Shown: in pieces, positions 1 through 5,360 of the stretch
Layout: every line of letters begins with the position of its first letter
Position numbering within the stretch: position 1 is the stretch's first letter
Assembly (NCBI GenBank): GCA_002068715.1
Contig: MWAR01000497.1
Span: forward strand, 1 to 7,099
Reading direction: 5' to 3'
Length of the DNA: 7,099 nucleotides
Origin: a bacterium ADurb.Bin374
Lineage (GTDB): Bacteria; Riflebacteria; Ozemobacteria; Ozemobacterales; Ozemobacteraceae
Program-made: the position numbers and the translations under genes
Notes under the pieces: generated by a model
Database searches by the model: none
What the model was told of the DNA's origin: nothing
The model's input: the letters and a program-made list of their open reading frames with translations, nothing else

Positions 1-588
1 GAACACTTCCGGCGGGCACGGCAAGCCCTCGTGGCTCATGAACAGGATGTCCGCCGTCTCGAGCTAGTCGCGGTTGTATTCGTCGTCGAGCGAGCCGAGC
101 GCGTGCAGATCGGCAGCGATCATCTTTCCGAGTTTTTTCGCCTCGAACAACAAGGGCCGCGAGAAGTTGATGTTACACAGGACCGCGATTTCGGCCTCCC
201 GCGCCGCGGCGGCGAACCGGTCGACCGGAAAGACCTGCTCCTGCATCTTCCGGAGGTCGAGATTGATCTGCCTTCTCCCCTCGGCATCAACCAGAATCGC
301 CGAATGCGCGGTCCCGCCCTCACATGACGTGATGTCGGCATCGTCGATACCGGCGGCACGGATCTCCTCCCGGCAGATGCGGCCGGCCGGGTCGTCGCCG
401 AGAATCGACAGGAAACGGACGTCGTTTCCGAGTATGTGCAGAGCCCTCGAGACGTTGAAACCGACGCCCGAGCACGTGGCGCGAACGCCGTTTCCGACAT
501 ATCGCACCGGGAAATACCCGATGGGGAACCCCTCCACCCGGACGGTCATCTCGAGGTTCGTCAACCCACACACGAGCAGACTCGGCAT
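1..588 (-). pseudogene. PfkB-family carbohydrate/nucleoside kinase, interrupted by an in-frame TAG and cut by the window edge
   Basis: PfkB (ribokinase-like) enzymes phosphorylate sugars or nucleosides with ATP in the cytoplasm; the substrate cannot be told here. I start at the ATG at 588-586 because GGAG lies six bases upstream and the protein then begins MPSLLVCGLTNLEM, as family members do; an in-frame ATG at 648 would add 20 atypical residues. The N-terminal PfkB signature is clear: the G-x-G-F-N-V-S-R-A-L stretch (residues 41-50), then LG (53-54) and LGDDPAG (63-69). The frame hits TAG at 66-64 after 174 residues, yet translation past it gives LETADILFMSHEGLPCPPEV, a normal continuation for this fold. 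Family members are about 300 residues, so codons 1-174 alone lack the C-terminal DTxGAGD-type catalytic region. A nonsense mutation, a sequencing error or recoding could explain this. The gene is divergent from the rhodanese gene. Confidence 0.75.
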
Positions 589-671
589 AAAATTCTCCAC
601 GTCAGACCAGATTCGGACGCCGGCGGCATCACCGATACGATACCTCAATCAGGTTGTGAAAAAAATACTAT

Positions 672-700
672 TTGCCAAACCAAAGTTTTCCACGTATATT
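672..700 (+). promoter_or_regulatory. Sigma70-like promoter upstream of the rhodanese gene
   Basis: TTGCCA (672-677) and TATATT (695-700) each match the -35 and -10 consensus at five of six positions and are separated by exactly 17 bp, in an A/T-rich setting. Transcription would start near 707 and give a leader of about 200 nt that includes the hairpin element before the rhodanese start codon. This is a consensus match only, and AT-rich DNA produces such matches by chance. Confidence 0.5.
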
Positions 701-708
701 GGACTTAG

Positions 709-724
709 GTTAGATTAAGCTAAC
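709..724. promoter_or_regulatory. Operator-like imperfect palindrome GTTAG-N6-CTAAC
   Basis: The 16 bases GTTAGATTAAGCTAAC read the same on both strands except for one symmetric mismatched pair (14 of 16 positions). The site sits 8 bp downstream of the predicted -10 box, where a repressor would block initiation. A further half-site, ATCTAAC at 756-762, is the exact inverse complement of GTTAGAT at 709-715. The binding protein is unknown. The site lies between two divergent genes and could act on either. Confidence 0.35.
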
Positions 725-788
725 TTTTAGTGTGTTGTATAACTTGTGTTTACTCATCTAACATTTACGAAGCCATTACAAACGCATG

Positions 789-896
789 GATTCCTGCAGA
801 ATGACAAAACACCGTTCACGCGAGCTTGCCGAAGAGAAAGAGTCTCTCACGCTTCGGCGGGCTCAGCACGAACGGGAACGACGTCATGCAGGAATC
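789..896. repeat. 108-bp nested inverted-repeat (REP/MITE-like) hairpin element
   Basis: Three nested arm pairs fold this segment into one long hairpin. The outer arms are GATTCCTGCA (789-798) against TGCAGGAATC (887-896), continuing as TGAC (802-805) against GTCA (883-886) past a 3-base bulge. The middle arms are CCGTTC (812-817) against GAACGG (870-875). The inner arms are 822-834 against 852-864, 13 pairs including two G-U wobbles, around a 17-base loop. From memory, the right inner half (CTTCGGCGGGCTCAGCACGA) resembles dispersed intergenic palindromes common in GC-rich bacteria. It ends 5 bp before the rhodanese Shine-Dalgarno site. No U-tract follows, so it is not an intrinsic terminator. 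Confidence 0.7.
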
Positions 897-913
897 AGCA
901 AGGAGGAACCCAA

Positions 914-1462
914 ATGAGATCACTCGTCATATCGATGATCATTTTTACCGTCGCCCTGTTCGTCGTGCCCATCGTGAACGCAGGATCAGGCTCATGCGGC
1001 GATTGTTCGTCGTGCGAGCGTTGCGTCGCCCATCCCTCCCCTCCCGAGAAAAGTTCCGACTGCCCCGGCGGCGTCTGTGCAGTCGAACCCTCCAAGCCCG
1101 TAGAGATGAAACCGCTCTCCACCAGCGGCTCTATCATCACCACCGAAGGCCTGAAGGCGCTGTTGTCCTCCGGAGTGCCGATGCAAATCCTCGATGCCCG
1201 CAGCGGAAAGTTCGACGACGGGCGCAGAATCCCCGGAGCGAAGTCGCTGAACGCCGAAAGCAAGGTCAGCGCGATTCTCAGAATGCTTCCCGAGAAAGAA
1301 GCGCTGATTGTGACATACTGTGCCAATCTCAAATGCCCCGCCAGCAGCAAGTTGTTCAACCACCTGAAATCTCTCGGATACAAGAATCTCATCGAGTATC
1401 CCGAAGGCATCCAGGGCTGGATGGCCGCCGGCCACGAGGTCGAGACCGTCAGCAGCAGATGA
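914..1462 (+). CDS. Exported Cys-rich single-domain rhodanese-like sulfurtransferase
   Basis: The 182-residue product starts at the ATG at 914, set by AGGAGG at 901-906; an upstream in-frame ATG at 746 would run through the intergenic hairpin and is rejected. Residues 1-23 are a Sec-type signal peptide ending VNA. A short Cys-rich segment follows: C28, C31, C34 and C37 are spaced CxxCxxCxxC, then C50 and C55. The rhodanese domain covers about 73-178: LDAR (93-96), RIPGA (105-109), the active-site loop with probable catalytic C136 and a second C141 (CANLKC), and the closing YPEGIQGW (162-169). Rhodaneses carry sulfane sulfur as a cysteine persulfide. The donor and acceptor are unknown, and a periplasmic sulfur or metal-handling role is inference. 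It has its own promoter candidate and terminator, so it is probably monocistronic. Confidence 0.88.
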   Translation: MRSLVISMIIFTVALFVVPIVNAGSGSCGDCSSCERCVAHPSPPEKSSDCPGGVCAVEPSKPVEMKPLSTSGSIITTEGLKALLSSGVPMQILDARSGKFDDGRRIPGAKSLNAESKVSAILRMLPEKEALIVTYCANLKCPASSKLFNHLKSLGYKNLIEYPEGIQGWMAAGHEVETVSSR

Positions 1463-1516
1463 GACCCTGAACCCGTCCTCCTCATACTCTCCTCCTGATC
1501 AACGAAACCGCTTTTT

Positions 1517-1545
1517 CTCCCGGGCATCGCCCGGGAGTTTTTTTT
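1517..1545 (+). terminator. Rho-independent terminator of the rhodanese gene
   Basis: CTCCCGGGC (1517-1525) pairs perfectly with GCCCGGGAG (1529-1537) across a three-base loop, followed by eight T residues (1538-1545). It lies 54 bp past the rhodanese stop codon. The opposite strand has no T run after the stem, so it works rightward only. Confidence 0.93.
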
Positions 1546-1608
1546 CTCGCGATCAGGATCCCGTGAAACAGTCTGAATGCGCAGCCGGAACGTTTCTCGC
1601 GTGAAGAT

Positions 1609-1644
1609 GTAACTTATACCGTAAGATCAGGTAATATCTCGTAA
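1609..1644 (+). promoter_or_regulatory. Phased GTAA repeats upstream of the phosphoesterase gene
   Basis: GTAA occurs at 1609, 1621, 1631 and 1641, the last three exactly 10 bp apart, in an AT-richer patch just before the ribosome binding site. The patch also contains -10-like TTATAC (1614-1619) and TAATAT (1632-1637), neither with a convincing -35 box. It is probably the promoter/leader of the phosphoesterase gene. Whether the repeats bind a regulator is unknown, and chance is quite possible. Confidence 0.22.
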
Positions 1645-1666
1645 ACCCAGAGAAGCGGAGGGAACC

Positions 1667-2911
1667 ATGAAAACGAGTCGGAGCTGGCCGGCAATCATCG
1701 TTTTGGTCCTCAGTCTGGGGATTCCCAACGGCGGTCTTGCCCAGGATCCCCTTGAAATCCTGCAGGAACACGATGTCACGACGAATGTCAACGAAGCTCC
1801 CGGCATGGGAGCCGCGCTGAACGTCCGTGACGACGCGGCCAAGGCAGGCGCGAACCCCGAGGAGGCGAAGAGTTTCGCTTACACGATCGGGGTCCTCAGT
1901 GATCTGCACGTCCGGAAAGACAATATCGACGGTCTCGAGAGTGCGATCAAGGCCATCAACAGCCTTGCGGGAATGAACGCCGTCGCCATCACCGGCGACC
2001 TTGATTCAAAAGTGGCCACCCCCGATGAGTTTGACCTGGTCCGAAAAAAGCTCGGGGAATTCAACGTTCCCGTGCTCGCAGTCACCGGAAATCATGATTA
2101 TATATATAACGATATAATCGACAAGGACGGGAAGAAAAGCCGCGCCACGAAAAAGATCAGAAAGGAAAAGCTCGAGCGGTTCCGCAACCGACTGAATCAG
2201 AAGGGGATCCGCTATTCCGTGAAAGCGGGCGGACATCTGCTGGTCTTTCTCCCGCTCGACGCCCTCGAAGGGAAGCCGCTTGCCCAGTTGTCTGACACGA
2301 GCATGGAGTTTCTGAAAAAGACGCTCGCGGAGAACACGAAGCTGCCGACGGTCATCTTCTGCCACGCCCCTCTGACCGGGAGTTACGAAAAGCACACTGA
2401 CCTTGGCCCGATTCATGGAAACATCCAGCCCGCCGACAAGATCCGGAGCCTTCTCAGGAACCATCCGCAGGTATTTCTCTGGGTGGCCGGCCACCTCCAT
2501 TTTCGGCCGGGCGGAAAGGATTTCTGCTCCACATCGAACAAGGTCGACGGCGTCACCGTCATTCATGTACCGAATATTCTGAACAGAGAAGCCTGGGTCC
2601 AGACCATCCGGCTGTCACCCGAAGCCGCCGTCGTCCGAACCTACAGCACGAAAGCAAAAAAATTTCTCCCCGCCTACGACCGAATCTTCCGACACCAGAG
2701 AACCACGCCTCCGGTCCAGCCCTCCCCGAAGGCCGGCAACACTCCCGACAAGGACAAAAAGGACGAGTCGAAGAAAGACGAAACCGTACGTCCCGGTTCA
2801 CCACAAACGATTGAACAGCAATTCATGGGCCTCGTCCAGCGCCTCGTCGACCATTTGAAAACCCTCCTGCAGCGCATAAACACACTGATGGACAAGATTC
2901 TCAAAAAATAA
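1667..2911 (+). CDS. Exported calcineurin-like metallophosphoesterase with C-terminal heptad helix
   Basis: This 414-residue protein hydrolyses phosphomono- or diesters with a two-metal centre; the substrate is not evident. GGAGGG at 1657-1662 sets the start. Residues 1-25 are a signal peptide (GGLAQ). The metallophosphoesterase motifs appear in order: D79-L-H81, G-D111, GNHD with N142 and H143, H233 (FCHAP) and GHLH with H276 and H278, so all expected metal ligands are present. Residues 145-185 form a Lys/Arg-rich insertion. After the domain (about 335) comes a Pro/Lys-rich linker (348-375), then a helix (381-414) with hydrophobic residues at I382, F386, L389, L393, L397, L400, I404, L407 and I411, a near-heptad pattern that suggests oligomerisation or membrane contact. 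The gene is flanked by terminators and is probably transcribed alone. Confidence 0.9.
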   Translation: MKTSRSWPAIIVLVLSLGIPNGGLAQDPLEILQEHDVTTNVNEAPGMGAALNVRDDAAKAGANPEEAKSFAYTIGVLSDLHVRKDNIDGLESAIKAINSLAGMNAVAITGDLDSKVATPDEFDLVRKKLGEFNVPVLAVTGNHDYIYNDIIDKDGKKSRATKKIRKEKLERFRNRLNQKGIRYSVKAGGHLLVFLPLDALEGKPLAQLSDTSMEFLKKTLAENTKLPTVIFCHAPLTGSYEKHTDLGPIHGNIQPADKIRSLLRNHPQVFLWVAGHLHFRPGGKDFCSTSNKVDGVTVIHVPNILNREAWVQTIRLSPEAAVVRTYSTKAKKFLPAYDRIFRHQRTTPPVQPSPKAGNTPDKDKKDESKKDETVRPGSPQTIEQQFMGLVQRLVDHLKTLLQRINTLMDKILKK

Positions 2912-2939
2912 CCGCACCGCAGGGCATTCTCGTTTCCAC

Positions 2940-2970
2940 CGCTTCGGCCACACAGGCCGGAGCGTTTTTT
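2940..2970 (+). terminator. Rho-independent terminator of the phosphoesterase gene
   Basis: CGCTTCGGCC (2940-2949) pairs with GGCCGGAGCG (2955-2964) over ten positions including one G-U wobble, around the loop ACACA. Six T residues (2965-2970) follow. It lies 28 bp past the phosphoesterase stop codon and separates that gene from the peptidase operon. Confidence 0.88.
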
Positions 2971-2990
2971 CACGGCCGGTTCAAGTCGCT

Positions 2991-3042
2991 TTGCCGGAAT
3001 GCACCACGCGTCATACACTCGAAAGGTGGTTTCTGGTATCAT
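2991..3042 (+). promoter_or_regulatory. Promoter candidates for the peptidase-led operon
   Basis: Two options lie between the upstream terminator and the peptidase gene. The first is TTGCCG (2991-2996) with TACACT (3014-3019) at exactly 17 bp; each box matches consensus at four of six positions. The second is an extended -10, TGGTATCAT (3034-3042), whose hexamer matches five of six but lacks a clear -35. A promoter is expected here because the preceding transcript terminates at 2970; which option is used cannot be told. Confidence 0.35.
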
Positions 3043-3082
3043 GGAGAACATACGAATCGACCGAACTTCGAGGGAGGGAAGC

Positions 3083-4417
3083 ATGAATCCTCGCAAGACC
3101 GTGTATCTGGGCGGGGCTCTGGTTGCCGCGTTTCTGGGCTGCGCCGCCGTCGATGCCACAGAGATCGAGAGCCGCTGGGCAATCGGGCTGCCCACCGAAA
3201 CCGCGAAATCCGTCATCAGGAAGACCGACGATTCCCAGATCGCCTGGACGACGATCGGTGCAAACACCGTCGTCATCTGCAGAGGCCGCCTTGCGGAAAA
3301 CCTGGTCCGTCGTCACCCCGAAGCTTCGGCGATGCCCTTCCGGCCCGGCGAGGAAGCCTGGCTGCTTTCCACGAAAGACCCGGCGCTTCGCGGGCGCGTT
3401 TTTCCCGGCGTCCGGACGGTCTTGAGCAGGCAGGGCTACCATGTCATCCTGGCCGGCGAAACGGCGCGCATGGGGCTTTCCCGCTGGCTCTCGGAATTCA
3501 CCAGGCTCGACCCGCTCCCGGAAGACACGGAGGTCCTGACCCCGCCGAGCAGGCCGGGAAGAACCAAGCCCGCACCGGAAGACCCCGTAGCAGCCTTCGT
3601 GAACGGACTCGACCGGGACGCCTTCGCCGCAGACCTGAAGACGCTCGCCGATCTTCAGACCCGCTACACCTACGCCGCTGGCGGCGCGAAGGCCCTAGAT
3701 TTCTGCGAATCGGCGCTGCGGAACATGGGCCTGACGGTCCGCCGGCAGGCGTTCGGCAGCGCGGGCGCGCCCAGCGGAAACATCGAAGCAATCCAGCCGG
3801 GGTTCGACCCGGCGAACGCGGGTGAAGTCGTCATCATCGGCCACCTTGACAGCACCTCGCCGAAGGCCTCGACCCTCGCTCCCGGCGCCGACGACAACGG
3901 GTCGGGCGCGGCCGGGGTCCTTGCCCTGGCGCGGCTGATGCAGGGCCGCAAGGGCCGGGCGACGGTCAGATATGTCGTCGTCATGGGCGAGGAACAGGGT
4001 CTCCTCGGCTCGAAAGCCTACGTTGCGGCGCTTTCGCCGGCCGAGATCGCGGGTCTGCGGGCGGTCATCAACATGGACATGATCGGCTTCGACGCGAAAG
4101 CACCGCTCTCGGCGGTTCTCGAGACGGCCGCGTTCAACCGGCAGATGGCCGAGCGGATGGCCGAACTCGCGGCCGCCTACACCACGCTGTCGACGCAGAT
4201 CAGCACGAATCCTTGGGGTTCCGACCACGTCCCCTTCCTGAAGAAGCAGGTTCCGACGGTGCTGACGATCGAATCCGAGTATGATGACAATCCGACGTAT
4301 CACCAGGTCACCGACACGCTCGATCGCGTGAACCTCGACCTGGCGCACCAGATCCTCCGGCTCAACGCGGCGATGCTCGCGGAATCCGCATCGGTCGAGC
4401 GTATGCCGCGGCCCTGA
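3083..4417 (+). CDS. Exported M28-family zinc aminopeptidase
   Basis: The 444-residue product starts at the ATG at 3083 because GGGAGGG (3072-3078) sits just upstream and the resulting N-terminus is a signal peptide (positive residues at 4-5, hydrophobic core 7-22). C20 within FLGC is only a poor lipobox. Residues about 26-165 match nothing I recognise and probably form a prodomain or accessory domain. The M28 catalytic domain covers about 175-435: GHLDS with zinc ligand H254, GADDNGSG with bridging D270, GEEQG with general base E303 and ligand E304, NMDMIG with D332, and YHQVTDT with H407. All five co-catalytic zinc ligands and the catalytic glutamate are present, so it should be active in removing N-terminal amino acids from peptides outside the cytoplasm. 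It leads a five-gene co-directional cluster. Confidence 0.9.
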   Translation: MNPRKTVYLGGALVAAFLGCAAVDATEIESRWAIGLPTETAKSVIRKTDDSQIAWTTIGANTVVICRGRLAENLVRRHPEASAMPFRPGEEAWLLSTKDPALRGRVFPGVRTVLSRQGYHVILAGETARMGLSRWLSEFTRLDPLPEDTEVLTPPSRPGRTKPAPEDPVAAFVNGLDRDAFAADLKTLADLQTRYTYAAGGAKALDFCESALRNMGLTVRRQAFGSAGAPSGNIEAIQPGFDPANAGEVVIIGHLDSTSPKASTLAPGADDNGSGAAGVLALARLMQGRKGRATVRYVVVMGEEQGLLGSKAYVAALSPAEIAGLRAVINMDMIGFDAKAPLSAVLETAAFNRQMAERMAELAAAYTTLSTQISTNPWGSDHVPFLKKQVPTVLTIESEYDDNPTYHQVTDTLDRVNLDLAHQILRLNAAMLAESASVERMPRP

Positions 4418-4438
4418 CCGCAGCGTCTCCTTACAACC

Positions 4439-4939
4439 ATGCCGAAAAACACCACCTCACACGCAGCTCCGAAAAAGAAATCCGCCCCGGCTTCCGCCGC
4501 CAGGCCGAGCAGGCAGACGGCAAAAAAAGCCGTGACCTCACGGTCCACATCGCCCCGAAGCGCTTCCAGTGCGGAAGACGCGGTATTTTCCGATCGTATC
4601 ACGACCCTCGAAGCGCTGAAAGACCTCGTTCGCGGGTTCATCAGCGAGCGGGAGTGGGCCCCGTATCACACCCCGAAGAACGTCGCCGCGTCCGTCGCGA
4701 TCGAGGCGGCCGAGCTCCTGGAGCACTTCCAGTGGGAGCACCCGACCCCGGCCCAGCTTTCCCGGGCCAAGCGCGGGGAAGTGGCCGACGAGATGGCCGA
4801 CGTGCTCGCGTATCTGCTGAGCCTTGCGAACGTCCTTAAGATCGACCTCGCGGACGCCCTGCACCGGAAGATGGCGAAGAACCGCCAGAAATACCCGGCC
4901 GACCGCTTCCGCGGGACGTGGAAAAAGGTCAGGTCCTGA
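4439..4939 (+). CDS. MazG-like (dCTPase/RS21-C6 type) nucleoside triphosphate pyrophosphohydrolase
   Basis: This 166-residue cytoplasmic enzyme belongs to the all-alpha NTP pyrophosphohydrolase group, which cleaves non-canonical or excess (d)NTPs to NMP plus pyrophosphate in nucleotide-pool cleaning. The MazG metal-binding pattern is intact: E89-x2-E92 (IEAAELLE), then E118-x2-D121 (DEMADVLAY). Around it are family features REWAPYHTPKN (71-81), FQW (97-99), and N148 with KYP (151-153) before RGTWKK. The first 48 residues are a Lys/Ala/Ser/Pro-rich, probably disordered tail not usual in the family. No Shine-Dalgarno site precedes the ATG at 4439, so translation may depend on coupling to the peptidase stop 21 bp upstream. 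A GTG at codon 32 is a possible alternative start but also lacks a ribosome site. Confidence 0.87.
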   Translation: MPKNTTSHAAPKKKSAPASAARPSRQTAKKAVTSRSTSPRSASSAEDAVFSDRITTLEALKDLVRGFISEREWAPYHTPKNVAASVAIEAAELLEHFQWEHPTPAQLSRAKRGEVADEMADVLAYLLSLANVLKIDLADALHRKMAKNRQKYPADRFRGTWKKVRS

Positions 4940-4948
4940 GGCCGACAG

Positions 4949-5317
4949 ATGAAGGACTTTCTCTGGGCATGGCTGTTCTGGGCTGCGACGATTTTCTGCA
5001 CGCTTCTCGCCGTGAGCCTGCTGGCCGCGTGGCTGCTGTTCTCGACGGCGCCGCACCACCAACACACCTGGATTTTCTCGGCCGGCTTCGGGTTCGCGTT
5101 CGGCTTCATCGGCATCGGCTCGCTCACGCTGTTCGTTTTCGACCGATTCTCCAGGAAGTTTCGGGAAAAAGAGGAGGTCGAAGGGGAGCTGTTCCGGAAG
5201 ATCATCCGCGAGACGCCGTTTTTCTTCTTCACACTCTTCTTCTTCTTCGCGATGGCTTTCTACACCGGAATCCTGCTTCTGATGCTTCCTTACATCAAGA
5301 CGGCGGCCGGCGGCTGA
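4949..5317 (+). CDS. Small three-helix inner-membrane protein of unknown function
   Basis: I do not recognise the family of this 122-residue protein. Hydrophobicity gives three probable membrane helices: about 5-31, 41-64 and 90-114. The last is unusually Phe-rich (nine F in residues 91-100). A His-rich turn PHHQH (35-39) joins helices 1 and 2, and a highly charged segment of about 24 residues (65-88, rich in R, K and E) joins helices 2 and 3. By the positive-inside rule, that loop is cytoplasmic. The start codon lies 9 bp past the pyrophosphohydrolase stop, and its GAGG ribosome site (4938-4941) overlaps that stop, so the two genes are probably translationally coupled. No enzyme motif is seen. 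Confidence 0.72.
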   Translation: MKDFLWAWLFWAATIFCTLLAVSLLAAWLLFSTAPHHQHTWIFSAGFGFAFGFIGIGSLTLFVFDRFSRKFREKEEVEGELFRKIIRETPFFFFTLFFFFAMAFYTGILLLMLPYIKTAAGG

Positions 5318-5360
5318 CGCGACGAATCATACGAAAGAATATATCTGGGAGGAACCAGCG

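Larger units (their letters stand above)
589..913. other. Divergent intergenic region, AT-rich core plus a hairpin element
   Basis: This 325-base stretch separates the leftward kinase gene from the rightward rhodanese gene. Bases 589-650 are GC-rich and probably kinase 5' leader. Bases 655-785 are strikingly AT-rich against the rest of the window and hold the promoter and operator-like sites listed separately, plus a weaker second promoter-like pair (TTGTAT 735-740, TAACAT 759-764, 18-bp spacer). Bases 789-896 are the hairpin element. Reading frames across it are uninterrupted in places but have no ribosome binding site or family-like sequence, so I call no gene here. Confidence 0.7.

Noticed and set aside
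789..896. Hairpin element read as an intrinsic terminator, attenuator or riboswitch
   Set aside because: No U-tract follows the stem and no conserved riboswitch core is recognisable. A dispersed palindromic repeat explains it better, though an effect on translation remains possible.
746..913. N-terminal extension of the rhodanese from an ATG at 746
   Set aside because: The extension would be translated from the promoter leader and hairpin element, has no ribosome site, and would bury the signal peptide. The ATG at 914 has AGGAGG 7 bp upstream.
2113..2118. TATAAT inside the phosphoesterase gene as a real promoter
   Set aside because: No acceptable -35 box lies 16-18 bp upstream on the plus strand, and the minus-strand partner matches only four of six -35 positions. 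Ile/Asn codons account for the sequence.
2999..3082. N-terminal extension of the M28 peptidase from an ATG at 2999
   Set aside because: It overlaps the promoter region and has no Shine-Dalgarno site, whereas the ATG at 3083 has GGGAGGG and opens directly into a signal peptide.
3100..3142. Lipoprotein signal (FLGC) on the M28 peptidase
   Set aside because: The residue three before the Cys is Phe, not Leu/Ile/Val, so it is a poor lipobox; a standard signal peptidase I site further on (VDA) is at least as likely.
5219..5253. TTC-rich run as a simple-sequence repeat (phase-variation tract)
   Set aside because: The repeat is irregular (TTC mixed with TTT, ACA and CTC) and encodes the Phe-rich third membrane helix, so protein composition explains it.
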